From DATLLN01 sp963797175 (GTDB taxonomy: Bacteria; Actinomycetota; Thermoleophilia; Gaiellales; JAICJC01), in contig CAWCOL010000009.1 of NCBI GenBank assembly GCA_963797175.1, positions 1,054,001 to 1,118,000 of the forward strand: a stretch of 64,000 bases of DNA, given 5' to 3'. Made by a program: the position numbers and the translations under genes. Positions 16,629 through 26,691 of the stretch are shown here, piece after piece. The notes below the pieces were generated by a model. That model made no database searches. It was given only the letters and a program-made list of their open reading frames with translations, and was not told where the DNA came from. Each line of letters opens with the position of its first letter. The stretch's first letter is position 1.

Positions 16629-17471
16629 TTACTTGCAGGGTGGCGGCTTGGAGCCGCCTGAGCCCGGCGCCTCGAACGCCGCGGCGAACGTGGCGTTCGG
16701 CGGGATCGTCCAGAGCGCGGTCTTGTTCTTGCCGGCGAAGGTCGCGTCGTCGCAGGCGACGTCGGCCACGATGCCGATCGTCGAGAACGGGATGATCATC
16801 GTCGGGTTCGCCATCGACCGGGGCGCGGAGAACAGCCCGCAGCCGGTCACGTCCCCGTGGGCGTGGTCGAGCGTCGAGAACAGCACCGAGTTGTCCTCGA
16901 TCGCGATCCCCGAGATCGAACAGGCGCCGAGCAGGTCGGACAGGTCGAAGCTCTTGATGGTGCGGCCGTCGGTGCTGACATGCAGCATCGTCCGGCCGTG
17001 CAGGGCGGCGGTCCACAGCGTGTTGCTGCCCGAGTCGTACTCGAGGCCGCCGCCGCAGTCGGGCGCCGGCGCCTTGCGCACGAACCTGTCCTTGGCCAGG
17101 TCAACCGTCCCGAAGCTGGCCGTGCCGGTCGCGGGGAGCGTGCAGGCCCACAGCCGGGAGTGCACCGCGTCGTAGGCGATCGGGCCGAGCCGAGCGCTGC
17201 CCAGGCCGGTCAGCTGGTGCACGGCGATCAGCGTGCCCTTGCCCACCTTCGACTCGACGATCGACGGGCCGTAGCCGGAGCCGCCCGAGCACGCGACCAG
17301 CACCGTCGCGCCGACGATCGTGATCCCGCTGTTCGGCTTGCCCGGACAATCGGTCTGCGTCTCGTCGATCGAGAGGGTGCGCATCGTGTCGCCGGAGGTC
17401 GCGGTGGCCGCGGCGGTGAGCGCTGCGAACGCCGCCACTGCCGCGACGAGCGCGATCAGAACCCTGGCCAT
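16629..17471 (-). CDS. Secreted protein of unknown function
   Basis: About 280 residues from ATG 17471, which begins a clear signal peptide (MARVLIALVAAVAAFAALTAAA). A TTG one codon earlier fits the AGGAGG ribosome site slightly better. The mature part has repeated short strand-turn units with G-T and D-S motifs and several cysteines, suggesting a beta-propeller-like fold, but no family was recognised. It stands alone between the repeat block and the GcvT-like gene. A role outside the cell is inferred only from the signal peptide. Confidence 0.65.
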   Translation of the reverse strand: MARVLIALVAAVAAFAALTAAATATSGDTMRTLSIDETQTDCPGKPNSGITIVGATVLVACSGGSGYGPSIVESKVGKGTLIAVHQLTGLGSARLGPIAYDAVHSRLWACTLPATGTASFGTVDLAKDRFVRKAPAPDCGGGLEYDSGSNTLWTAALHGRTMLHVSTDGRTIKSFDLSDLLGACSISGIAIEDNSVLFSTLDHAHGDVTGCGLFSAPRSMANPTMIIPFSTIGIVADVACDDATFAGKNKTALWTIPPNATFAAAFEAPGSGGSKPPPCK

Positions 17472-17553
17472 CAAGTCGTCGACTCCTCCTACCGGCCCGC
17501 TCACGACAGCCCGGTGTCAGACCATATGGTGCCACATGCAGGTGAAACAGCTC

Positions 17554-18609
17554 TCAGGCGCGCGGCCGCAGCTTGCCGGGGTCGTACACCGGCAGGCCCG
17601 CGACCCGCGCGGCGACGCCCCCCGCGACGGCCGGCGTGCCCGCCTCGATCGCGTCCACGTCCACCACTGCCAGCGCGATCGGGCGGCCGATGGTGGGAGC
17701 GAGGCACGAGCTGCGCACCTCTCCCGCGGGACGTCCCCCGACCAGCACCGGCGACCCCCGCTCGGGCACCTCGCGCCCGTCGCAGACGAGCGTCGTCAAC
17801 CGCCGCGCGGGGCGGCGGGCCGCGCGCTCGATCAACGCGTCGCGGCCCCGGAACTCCGGCTTCTCCAGCCTGACCACCCGGCCCAGGCCAAGCTCGTAGG
17901 GATCGCTGGCGCCCGGCGCGAAGTCGTGGCCGGCCAGGATCAGCCCCGCCTCCTGGCGGAGCGTGTCCATCGCCTCCAGCCCGTAGGGACGCGCGCCGGC
18001 GCCGACCAGCGCGTCCACCAGCATGGCGGCGTGCGGCGGCTCGGTGAACAGCTCGTACCCCAGCTCGCCGGTGTAGCCGCAGCGGGCGACCCAGACCGGC
18101 GCGCCCTCGATCCGCAGCGGCTCGCCGAGCAGGCCGAAGTAGCGCAGGCCGGCGAGGTCGGCGCCGGTCAGCTCCTCCAGCACCGCCCGCGACCGTGGGC
18201 CCTGGAGCGCCAGATGCGGCGTGCGGTCGGTGACGTCCAGCAGCTCGTGGTCGGCGTCCCCGGCCGCGGCGGCCAGCGCATCCGCATCGGCGGGAAACCG
18301 CAGCACCAGGCCGTACAGGTCGTCGGCGAACCGCATCGCGATCCCGTCGCCCAGAACCGCGCCGTCGTCGTCGCAGAAGACGCTGTAGCGGAGCCGGCCG
18401 CGCGCCAGGCCGGCCATCTCGTTGGTGGCGAAGCGGTCGAGGGCGAGGCCGGCGCCCGGCCCGCGCACCTCGTAGCGGCGCAGCACCGCCGACGCGTCGC
18501 ACAGCCCGCAGTCCGCCCGGACGGCCAGATGCTCGCCCACCGGATCGCCGAAATCGCGGCCCCACGCCCGGCCGCCGACACTCAGCGCAGTCGCGGTCTC
18601 CTCGGGCAT
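17554..18609 (-). CDS. GcvT-like aminomethyltransferase / folate-binding protein
   Basis: A protein of 351 residues with the folate-binding fold of glycine-cleavage T protein and of the C-terminal part of sarcosine/dimethylglycine dehydrogenases. Recognisable blocks are ALQGPRSRAVLEELTGADL, CGYTGELGYELF, YGLEAMDTLRQEAGL and a final GCV_T_C-type barrel. The start ATG 18609 follows a short leader. It is divergent from the IclR regulator (18649), which is followed by a SoxB-type flavoprotein. This suggests a system in which the flavoprotein demethylates an N-methyl amino acid and this protein passes the one-carbon unit to tetrahydrofolate. Confidence 0.82.
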   Translation of the reverse strand: MPEETATALSVGGRAWGRDFGDPVGEHLAVRADCGLCDASAVLRRYEVRGPGAGLALDRFATNEMAGLARGRLRYSVFCDDDGAVLGDGIAMRFADDLYGLVLRFPADADALAAAAGDADHELLDVTDRTPHLALQGPRSRAVLEELTGADLAGLRYFGLLGEPLRIEGAPVWVARCGYTGELGYELFTEPPHAAMLVDALVGAGARPYGLEAMDTLRQEAGLILAGHDFAPGASDPYELGLGRVVRLEKPEFRGRDALIERAARRPARRLTTLVCDGREVPERGSPVLVGGRPAGEVRSSCLAPTIGRPIALAVVDVDAIEAGTPAVAGGVAARVAGLPVYDPGKLRPRA

Positions 18610-18648
18610 GGGGAACGAGTGTAGTCGCGGTCGGGCACAATAAGACGC

Positions 18649-19443
18649 GTGCCACCGACCGGACGACCCGCCGAGCGCAAGCTGGAGGCGGTCGAGCGCG
18701 CGATGCGCGTGCTCGACGCGTTCCTCGAGCTGCCCGGCGAGGCGGGTACCAACGAGCTCGCGCGCCGCACCGGCATCAACGCCAGCACGGTGTCGCGGCT
18801 GTTGGCGACGCTGGTGGCCGGCGGCTACGTCGAGTACGTGGCCGACAGCGGCCGCTACCGCCTGGGGCCGCACCTGATGCGGCTCGCCAACCACGCGCTG
18901 TCGGGGCTCGACCTGCGCGCGCTGGCCCGGCCGCACCTGGCCGCGCTGGAGGAGGCGACCGGCGAGACGGCCACGCTCTCCGTCCCCGGCGGCGACGAGG
19001 CGGTCACGGTCGAGTTCGTGGCGAGCCGCGCCAGCGTGGCGAGCGTCGCCCGGGTCGGCCGCCCCAGCGTGGCCCACGCCACCGCGACCGGCAAGGTGAT
19101 GCTCGCCTTCGGCACCCGTGCGCAGGCGGCGCCCGAGCCGGAACGGTTCACCGAGCGCACGATCGTGGACGCCAACAAGCTGCGCAAGGAGGTCGAGGCG
19201 GTGCGCGTCCAGGGCTGGGCGCAGGCCGTGCGGGAGCGCGAGGCCGACCTGAACGCGATCGCCGCGCCGGTGTTCGCCGCGGGGGGCGAGCTGGCCGCGA
19301 TCCTGGGCGTCCAGGGGCCCGCCGACAGGTTCCGCCGGCGCCGCCGCGAGGCCGCGCTGCCCGCACTGGCAGGCGCGGCGGCTGCGCTTTCGGCTGCCCT
19401 CGGGTACACTGCGATCGTACCCAGTGAAATGTCATTGCCATAA
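18649..19443 (+). CDS. IclR-family transcriptional regulator
   Basis: A protein of 264 residues with an N-terminal winged helix-turn-helix (about 10-75, including TNELARRTGINASTVSRLL) and a C-terminal effector domain with HATATGKVML. The start is GTG 18649, close to a CACAAT-like -10, so the mRNA may be almost leaderless. It lies between the divergent GcvT-like gene and the SoxB-type gene (18 bases downstream), the usual arrangement for a local regulator of both. Effector unknown; sarcosine or a related N-methyl compound is a reasonable guess. Confidence 0.88.
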   Translation: MPPTGRPAERKLEAVERAMRVLDAFLELPGEAGTNELARRTGINASTVSRLLATLVAGGYVEYVADSGRYRLGPHLMRLANHALSGLDLRALARPHLAALEEATGETATLSVPGGDEAVTVEFVASRASVASVARVGRPSVAHATATGKVMLAFGTRAQAAPEPERFTERTIVDANKLRKEVEAVRVQGWAQAVREREADLNAIAAPVFAAGGELAAILGVQGPADRFRRRRREAALPALAGAAAALSAALGYTAIVPSEMSLP

Positions 19444-19450
19444 CGGCAAT
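19434..19450. promoter_or_regulatory. Inverted repeat overlapping the soxB ribosome region
   Basis: ATTGCC (19434-19439), five bases, GGCAAT (19445-19450), immediately before the AGGAGG site of soxB. A second palindrome, GGGTAC...GTACCC, spans 19402-19422. Either could be an operator for the IclR protein or an RNA hairpin limiting soxB translation. Confidence 0.4.
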
Positions 19451-19460
19451 AGGAGGAGAC

Positions 19461-20765
19461 ATGAGCCTTCCCGGCAGCGTCAAGTACCTGATCATCGGCG
19501 CGGGCGTGCACGGCCTCTCGACCGGCTGGCACCTCGCCCAGGAGCAGCGCGCCCATGGCGAGGAGCCCGACGTGCTGATCGTGGACAAGACCGGCGTCGG
19601 CGCCGGCGCCTCCGGGATCGCCTGCGGCGTCGTCCGCAACAACTACTACCAGCCCGCCATGAGCGAGCTGATGGCTGCCAACGTCGAGGTCTGGGAGCAG
19701 GATCCCGAGGCCTTCTCCTACCACCCCGTCGGCTACCTCGCCGTCGGCGCCGAGCGCCAGGTCGGCGACCTGACCGAGGTGCACGAGCGCCAGCAGCGGA
19801 TCGGCTACCCGTCCGACCTGGTCGTCGGCGAGGACGAGGTGCGCTCCTACATGCGCTCGATGTTCCCGGACTGGCGCGCGCAGGGCGTCCACGTCGCGCT
19901 GCACGAGCACAAGGGCGGGTTCGCCAACAACATGGCCTCGATGCACGGCCTGGCCGGCAAGGCGACGGCGGCCGGCGCACGGATCGTGGACGGCGTCACC
20001 GTGACCGGCTTCGAGATGGACAACGACGGCGCGGTCACCCGCGTCCAGACCGACCAGGGCGCAGTGGACGTCGAGCAGGTCGTGATCGCGGTCGGGCCGT
20101 GGGTCGCGAACCTGTGGGAGATGCTGGGCCTGTCCGACCACACCGACGTGCGCACGCCGTCGGGCGAGGTGCACAGGGATCAGTACATGTGGACGTACTG
20201 GTACCTCCAGGAGGGCGAGATCGACGTCGATCCCAAGCTGCTCTCACTGGAGGACGGGACGATGCCGCCGGTGCTGCACGTGGACTCCGACGCGCCGCTC
20301 TACGACGACGAGGGCGCGCTGATCACCGACGAGTTCTGGGGCAACTACTTCAAGCAGGACCCGCACGGCATCCAGGGCGGCGCGGCGCCGGTCATCGTCG
20401 GCCAGCAGTTCGACGTCGACCCCTACCCGACGGCGTCGGTGCAGGAGGGCTTCGCGGACATGTGGTGCGCCTCGCTCTCGCACTGCCTGAAGCGCTTCGA
20501 GGGCAAGCGGGCGACCTACAAGAACATCCGCTCGGGCGGCGTCGGCTGTTTCACGGTGGACAGCTTCCCGATCTTCGACTACATGCGCCCCAACGCATAC
20601 GTGATCGCCGACTCGAACCACGGCTACAAGATGATCGGGGTCGGCCGCGAGGTCGCGCGGGTGATGACCGGCGGCCACTCGAGCATCCTGCGCCCGTTCC
20701 GCTTCGAGCGGTTCGCCACCGGCGACCTGCACCCGGTGTCGAACAGCCCCTATCCCTGGAGCTGA
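19461..20765 (+). CDS. soxB: FAD-dependent oxidoreductase, sarcosine oxidase beta (SoxB/MgdA) type
   Basis: A protein of 434 residues of the DAO superfamily. It opens with the dinucleotide motif IIGAGVHGLSTGWHLA, has GAGASGIACGVVRNNYYQPAM near 48-70 and a C-terminal NHGYKMIGVGREVARVM typical of beta subunits. ATG 19461 follows AGGAGGAGAC. Beta subunits oxidise the N-methyl group of sarcosine, N-methylglutamate or related substrates. In most genomes soxB, soxD, soxA and soxG are adjacent; here soxDA lie 17 kb away in the mgs operon. It could supply the missing beta subunit or work with the nearby GcvT-like protein. Confidence 0.85.
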   Translation: MSLPGSVKYLIIGAGVHGLSTGWHLAQEQRAHGEEPDVLIVDKTGVGAGASGIACGVVRNNYYQPAMSELMAANVEVWEQDPEAFSYHPVGYLAVGAERQVGDLTEVHERQQRIGYPSDLVVGEDEVRSYMRSMFPDWRAQGVHVALHEHKGGFANNMASMHGLAGKATAAGARIVDGVTVTGFEMDNDGAVTRVQTDQGAVDVEQVVIAVGPWVANLWEMLGLSDHTDVRTPSGEVHRDQYMWTYWYLQEGEIDVDPKLLSLEDGTMPPVLHVDSDAPLYDDEGALITDEFWGNYFKQDPHGIQGGAAPVIVGQQFDVDPYPTASVQEGFADMWCASLSHCLKRFEGKRATYKNIRSGGVGCFTVDSFPIFDYMRPNAYVIADSNHGYKMIGVGREVARVMTGGHSSILRPFRFERFATGDLHPVSNSPYPWS

Positions 20766-21301
20766 CGCCCGCGGAGGTGGGCGAGGCAGACGAGCGCGAC
20801 GGCGGCGGTCACCGGCAGGGCCGCCGCGGCAGGCTCGATCAGCCAGGTCGCCGCGGCGCCTGCGATCGCCCCAGCGATGCCCGCGGCCGTGAACAGCCGG
20901 GTCGCGGCGGCGATACCCAGGCAGACCGCTAGCCCAACCAGGGCCGAGACGGGGCTGAGCACCAGCAGGCCGCCCAGCGCAGGCGAGAGTCCGCGCCCGC
21001 CGCGGAACCGCAGCTGCACCGGCAGCACGTGCCCCGCCACCACGGCGAGCAGGCACACGCCCTGGCCCGCGTCGCCCAGCCCGGCGGCGGCCGCGATGCC
21101 GACGGCGAGCGCGCCCTTGCCGGCGTCCAGCAGGAAGACGGCGGCGGCAACGCGGCGGCCGGCGGCGCGGCCCGCGTTGCGCGCCCCGGTGCTGCCGGTG
21201 CTGCTCGCCCGCAGGTCGACGCCGGTGCGCCGGCGGACGAGCAGGTAGCCCGGGGAGACGCAGCCGATGGCGTACGCAAGCAGGACGAGAAGCGCCGGCA
21301 C
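20750..21301 (-). CDS. plsY: Glycerol-3-phosphate acyltransferase PlsY
   Basis: A protein of 183 residues, polytopic. The three PlsY loops are present: GSTGARNAGR, LDAGKG and GHVLPVQLRFRGGRG, which bind acyl-phosphate and glycerol-3-phosphate. It makes lysophosphatidic acid in the membrane, the first step of phospholipid synthesis. The second position of the usual GNxGATN loop is altered to GARNAG, and the FRGGKG lysine is arginine, so it is a divergent member. GTG start at 21301. Its end overlaps the soxB stop by 16 bases, convergently. Confidence 0.85.
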   Translation of the reverse strand: MPALLVLLAYAIGCVSPGYLLVRRRTGVDLRASSTGSTGARNAGRAAGRRVAAAVFLLDAGKGALAVGIAAAAGLGDAGQGVCLLAVVAGHVLPVQLRFRGGRGLSPALGGLLVLSPVSALVGLAVCLGIAAATRLFTAAGIAGAIAGAAATWLIEPAAAALPVTAAVALVCLAHLRGRQLQG

Positions 21302-21311
21302 TCAGCCGATG

Positions 21312-22205
21312 CTACGCCAGGCTTGCGGTCTCGCTGTGCGGCGCGGCCTGGTGGCCGAGGTAGCCCGCGTGGCTGACGCCGAGCAGCCAGACGAAGCCCG
21401 CATCGACGGTGGGAAGCGACCCGATCGCGTGGCTGCTGGAGACGTCGAGTGTGCTGCCCAGCGCGAAGCCATAGGCGAGCACCGCGACCAGCGTGAAGAA
21501 GAACAGCTGCACCTTCCCCATGTCCACCCAGGCGGCGTTCCCGGTCTCGTCGCCTTTGAACATGTCGGCGACGGACGCGTCGGCCGTGTGGCCGTGGGCC
21601 GCCACCTGGCCGACCGCGACCAGCCGGCCGTTCGCCCGGGTCAGCGACTGCTCCGTGACCGGCTCGGCCACCTTGGCAATCGGCTTGTTGGCCTTGACGG
21701 CGAGCGTCTGGTGCAGCTCGGCCGTGTCGGGGCTCCGCCGCCGCTTCGGCGCCATCACCAGCGGTGTCCCGGCGAGCGAGATCGCCGAGATCCCGAGCAT
21801 CGCCCAGACATGGTTGGGGATGTTCACCGCAAGCGGATCAGCGACGCCCGCACGGAGGTTCTGGCCGACGGCGGCCATCAGCGCCGAGAGCACGAGCACC
21901 GTCCAGGCAGCGGTCTGCAGACGGGCCAGCGACATGCGGTTGGTGCTGCTGATCAGCACGCCCAGCGGCTGGCGGTCCACGGCCAGCCCGATCACGACCA
22001 GCGTGACGATCATGATCACCATCGTCAGCCCCCACGCGCCCCGCGCGTCGGGGTAGACGGGGATGCTGCTCGTCCACTGGTAGTTGACACCCCAGATCGC
22101 GAACCCGAGCACCGTCACCGAGAGCAGGAAGAGGCCGGCCTGCACCCACGCGTCGTCGACCCACCGCGACTGGGCCGGGGCCTGAACAGCGGGAGCGTTC
22201 GGCAT
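21312..22205 (-). CDS. Membrane protein of unknown function
   Basis: A protein of 297 residues from ATG 22205, with AGGAGG seven bases upstream. Hydrophobic segments lie near 25-45, 60-80, 100-120, 130-150, 235-258 and possibly 270-285. A soluble loop of about 75 residues lies between the fourth and fifth. An N-terminal W-V-D-D-A-W segment precedes the first helix. No family was recognised. It stands between plsY and a carboxypeptidase-like gene on the same strand. Confidence 0.7.
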   Translation of the reverse strand: MPNAPAVQAPAQSRWVDDAWVQAGLFLLSVTVLGFAIWGVNYQWTSSIPVYPDARGAWGLTMVIMIVTLVVIGLAVDRQPLGVLISSTNRMSLARLQTAAWTVLVLSALMAAVGQNLRAGVADPLAVNIPNHVWAMLGISAISLAGTPLVMAPKRRRSPDTAELHQTLAVKANKPIAKVAEPVTEQSLTRANGRLVAVGQVAAHGHTADASVADMFKGDETGNAAWVDMGKVQLFFFTLVAVLAYGFALGSTLDVSSSHAIGSLPTVDAGFVWLLGVSHAGYLGHQAAPHSETASLA

Positions 22206-22261
22206 CACTCCACCTCCTGGTCGCTCACGGGAGTCGATCGTGCCACGTATGGTGACAACTG

Positions 22262-22936
22262 TCAACGCATCACCGCAGCCAGCGCGCCGGCCGCCTGCCG
22301 CCCCGCCTCCGACAGCTCCCCGGCGGGCAGCTCGACGACGAACGAGACCTGGCCCAGCGCGACGTTCTGCCAGTGCGGCGCGGTGCCGCCCAGCCAGCGG
22401 CGATCGAGCAGGCGCATGCCGGAGGCCCGCGCGTAGCGGCGCCCGGCCGCCAGGCTCGGCCCGTGGGCCCACACCGTGTCCATGTGCTGGTGGTACCAGA
22501 CCGTGACGTCCGGCCGGATCCGCTCGACCAGCGAGCGGACGATCCGCGTCTCCCGCTCGGAGAACGGGCGCGGGCCCGGGTACTGGACGTCGCCGGGACG
22601 GCCCCACGACCGCCAGCCGGCCGGGAAGTTGCGGTTCAGGTCGACGCCGCGCGCATCCTGGCGGGTGCCCAGCGCACGGCCGTCGGGGTTCAGGTCGGGC
22701 ACGAGCCAGAGGTCGATCCCGGGCGGCGGCGGCCAGTACTCGAGCAGCCGGACGACGCGGATCCCGGCGCACTCCGTCCCGTGGATGCAGCCGACCACCA
22801 GCAGCCGCCGGCCGAACGGGTCGCCGCGCTCGATCGCGACGATCGGCCTGCCCTGCTCCGACGTCCCCAGCCGCACCCCGTGCGCCGGCATCGCCGCGAG
22901 GGCCACGGCTGCGAGCAGCGAGAGGAACCCGGCCAT
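22262..22936 (-). CDS. M14-family zinc carboxypeptidase-like protein, secreted
   Basis: A protein of 224 residues with a signal peptide (first 20). It retains the M14 zinc motif HXXE (H53 and E56 in IHGTECAG), LNRNFP, and a later histidine in VTVWYHQHMD. A C-terminal glutamate in VVELPAG may be the general base. It would trim peptides, possibly from cell-wall muropeptides, outside the membrane. At 224 residues it is shorter than typical M14A enzymes and closest to the compact MpaA/DacJ-type amidases. ATG 22936. Confidence 0.8.
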   Translation of the reverse strand: MAGFLSLLAAVALAAMPAHGVRLGTSEQGRPIVAIERGDPFGRRLLVVGCIHGTECAGIRVVRLLEYWPPPPGIDLWLVPDLNPDGRALGTRQDARGVDLNRNFPAGWRSWGRPGDVQYPGPRPFSERETRIVRSLVERIRPDVTVWYHQHMDTVWAHGPSLAAGRRYARASGMRLLDRRWLGGTAPHWQNVALGQVSFVVELPAGELSEAGRQAAGALAAVMR

Positions 22937-22984
22937 GCACGACTACGGCGGCCCGGCGCCGGCGCGTCCCGCGCCGCAATTTGA

Positions 22985-23019
22985 GAGGAGCGCCCGGAGG
23001 GGAGTTCCGGACGCTCCTC
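22985..23019 (-). terminator. Hairpin terminator downstream of the module 2 operon
   Basis: GAGGAGCGCCCGGA (22985-22998) pairs with TCCGGACGCTCCTC (23006-23019) with one mismatch, about 30 bases beyond the stop at 23050. A short T-rich stretch follows on the minus strand. Confidence 0.7.
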
Positions 23020-23049
23020 GGGGGTCGGAGCCGCTCTACCGCCGGGTTG

Positions 23050-23484
23050 TTAGTGCGCCGGCGGCTCCCAGCCTTCCAGGACAGGAGGCCGCCAATCGGC
23101 GCCCACCGTCCGGGATCCCTCGACCCAGGGGCCGAGTTCCGGCTGAGGGAATTTGCAATGGTACTCCTTCAGGCGAATGCCGTAGGAGTTGCCTTCCTGG
23201 AGATGCTTGATCAGCACCTTGCGGGCGATCTCGTTCCCACGGCCCTCGGGGATCGGGAAGTAGATCTTGAGGAACGAGTTCGAGTAGCGGTCGAACACCG
23301 CCGGGGTGCCCTCCTCCACCAGCAGCTCGATGTCCTCGAGCCAGTTGATGTCCTCGCCGGGCGTCGACGCCAGCAGATCGACGTCCTCGACCAGGCTGAT
23401 GTCCTCCTGGTAGGGGAAGCGCCGGCCCGAGAGGTACTCGGCGTCGATCGACTGGATCTTCTGCGGTTCCTGCGGATTGGCCAT
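23050..23484 (-). CDS. Unrecognised 144-residue protein coupled to mgsC2
   Basis: This acidic protein has no recognised family. The N-terminal half is rich in Asp, Glu and Leu (EDISLVEDVDLL, INWLEDIELLVEE). The second half has IPEGRGNEIARKVLIKHLQEG and ends in proline- and tryptophan-rich segments. There is one cysteine and no membrane segment. The ATG is one base after the mgsC2 stop, with GGGAG upstream, so it is translated with the complex. In module 1 the equivalent position is taken by soxD-soxA. It may be an accessory subunit or regulator of the second complex; that is inference. Confidence 0.8.
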   Translation of the reverse strand: MANPQEPQKIQSIDAEYLSGRRFPYQEDISLVEDVDLLASTPGEDINWLEDIELLVEEGTPAVFDRYSNSFLKIYFPIPEGRGNEIARKVLIKHLQEGNSYGIRLKEYHCKFPQPELGPWVEGSRTVGADWRPPVLEGWEPPAH

Positions 23485-23485
23485 G

Positions 23486-24928
<1,443 letters not shown>

Positions 24929-24937
24929 CGCGGACTC

Positions 24938-25726
24938 CTAGAGGACGAGCTTCCGCTCGGAAGGCTCGAGGCTGTCGTAGTTGTAGAGCTTCTTGCCGCA
25001 CACGAACTTCTGGAACTCGGGCGGTGACCCCAGCCCGTAGATCCGGAACTTGCGCTCGATGAACTCGGTGTCGGACTCGTTCCACTCGCCCGGCACGCAG
25101 TCGATGCCGAGCGCCTTGACCTTGCCGCCGACGTAGATGATGCCGTCGTACATCGAGTCGCCCAGGCCCGGGCCCGCATCGCCGCAGATCACCTGGCGGC
25201 CGCGCTGCATCATGAAGCCCGTCATCGAGCCGACCGATCCCATGGTCAGGATCGTGCCGCCCTTCTGATCGATGCCCGAGCGGGCACCGGCGCGGCCCTT
25301 GATGACCAGGTCGCCGCCGCGCATCGCGGCGCCGGTCAGCGAGCCGGCGTTGCCCTCGACGATGACGACGCCGGACATCATGTTCTCGCAGGCCGACCAG
25401 CCGACGCGGCCGGTGATGTGGATCTCCGGCCCGTCGATCAGGCCGCAGCCGAAGTAGCCGAGGCTGCCCTGGAACGTGATCTTGCAGCGGGTCAGCAGCC
25501 CGACGCCGAGCGAGTGCTTGGAGCCGGGGTTCTTGACCGTGACGTCGGTGACGCCCTGCTCGAACAGCAGCGAGCGCAGCTCGAGGTTGATCTGGCGGGT
25601 CGTCATCGTCTCGGCGTCGAACACCGCCGTCTTCCCGTCGACCTGGGAGACGTGAGGGACGGTGTCGTCGGGCTCGACCAGCCCGCGGGCGTCGTACGTG
25701 ATCCGGCGCTCGCCTACCGCTTCCAT
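24938..25726 (-). CDS. MgsB-like GXGXG beta-helix subunit, module 2
   Basis: About 262 residues; the glycine-rich beta-helix domain of glutamate synthase runs from about 75 to 215. The start is ATG 25726, seven bases after GAGG, overlapping the mgsA2 gene by 13 bases. The N-terminal extension of about 40 residues is longer than in the module 1 subunit. The stop is nine bases before mgsC2. A much longer upstream frame is a shadow of mgsA2. Confidence 0.83.
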   Translation of the reverse strand: MEAVGERRITYDARGLVEPDDTVPHVSQVDGKTAVFDAETMTTRQINLELRSLLFEQGVTDVTVKNPGSKHSLGVGLLTRCKITFQGSLGYFGCGLIDGPEIHITGRVGWSACENMMSGVVIVEGNAGSLTGAAMRGGDLVIKGRAGARSGIDQKGGTILTMGSVGSMTGFMMQRGRQVICGDAGPGLGDSMYDGIIYVGGKVKALGIDCVPGEWNESDTEFIERKFRIYGLGSPPEFQKFVCGKKLYNYDSLEPSERKLVL

Positions 25727-26643
25727 ACCAGCACCTCGCGCTCGTAGGGGTCGTAGGTGTCGATCTCGTGGTCGACGATGGCGCGGATGGCGATCTCCTC
25801 CGATGCCAGCGCGACCAGGTCGTCCGATTCGTACAGGACGAGCGGCTTCGCGGCCATCTCGTCCTTGGCCACGCCGAGAGCGTCGGCCGTCACGCACATG
25901 TACGTGAACACACCGTCCAGCTCGTCCAGGCTCTTGTGCATGGCCTCCTCGAGCGAATCGCCCTCGCTCATCTTCTCGGCCAGGTAGACCGCGATGATCT
26001 CGGAGTCGCACTCGGACTGGAACCGGTGGCCGGAGCGCTCCAGCCGGCGGCGCCACTGGAAGTAGTTCGTCAGCTGGCCGTTGTGCACGACGGCGACGTC
26101 CGAGAACGGGTACGCCCAGTAGGGGTGCGCGCCCGAGATGTCCACGTCGGACTCGGTCGCCATCCGCACGTGGCCGATGGCGTGGGTGCCCTCGAAGGCG
26201 TTCAGGTGGTACTGGTTGGCCACCGTCTCGGCGTCCCCCAGGTCCTTCACGATCTCGAGCGAGTGGCCGAGCGACAGCACCTCGGCGCCGGGCACGTCCT
26301 CGACGTAGTCCGCGAGCGCCTTGAGGTCGCCCTCGTAGCGCATCGTGGCCCGGTAGGCGTAGTCCGTCTCGGCCTCGACCTTGTCCACCTTCGCGCCGAT
26401 CACGGACAGCCGCGCCTCGACCTCGGCCCGGTTCTTCTCCAGCCGCTCCGAGAAGTCGAAGTCGCGGGGGTCGTTGGCGTCGGCCAGCGTGTAGCGCATC
26501 AGCACGACCTTCTGGGCCGGGCCGTACAGCGCGTAGCCGGTCGAGTCCGGCCCCCGGTGCTTCATCGACTGCAGCATCCGGGTCATGTCACGCCCGATAT
26601 CGCTGTCGCCGTTTCGGTAGATGATTCCTGCGATTCCGCACAC
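25714..26643 (-). CDS. MgsA-like class II glutamine amidotransferase, module 2
   Basis: A protein of 309 residues. As in module 1, the true start is the GTG (26643) that places cysteine at position 2 (M-C-G-I-A-G); the open frame upstream is not used. GGAGGAGAGGG lies 5 to 15 bases upstream. It would release the amine from a gamma-glutamyl amide. The 201 bases separating it from the upstream ligase carry five consecutive perfect hairpins (26692-26821). Confidence 0.85.
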   Translation of the reverse strand: MCGIAGIIYRNGDSDIGRDMTRMLQSMKHRGPDSTGYALYGPAQKVVLMRYTLADANDPRDFDFSERLEKNRAEVEARLSVIGAKVDKVEAETDYAYRATMRYEGDLKALADYVEDVPGAEVLSLGHSLEIVKDLGDAETVANQYHLNAFEGTHAIGHVRMATESDVDISGAHPYWAYPFSDVAVVHNGQLTNYFQWRRRLERSGHRFQSECDSEIIAVYLAEKMSEGDSLEEAMHKSLDELDGVFTYMCVTADALGVAKDEMAAKPLVLYESDDLVALASEEIAIRAIVDHEIDTYDPYEREVLVWKR

Positions 26644-26691
26644 CTTGATGCCCTCTCCTCCGTGTTCTCGCGCGGCCCTAGATGGTTGGTT

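Noticed and set aside
18610..19460. Glycine or THF riboswitch near the soxB gene
   Set aside because: The short gaps do not contain a recognisable aptamer; only simple inverted repeats are present.
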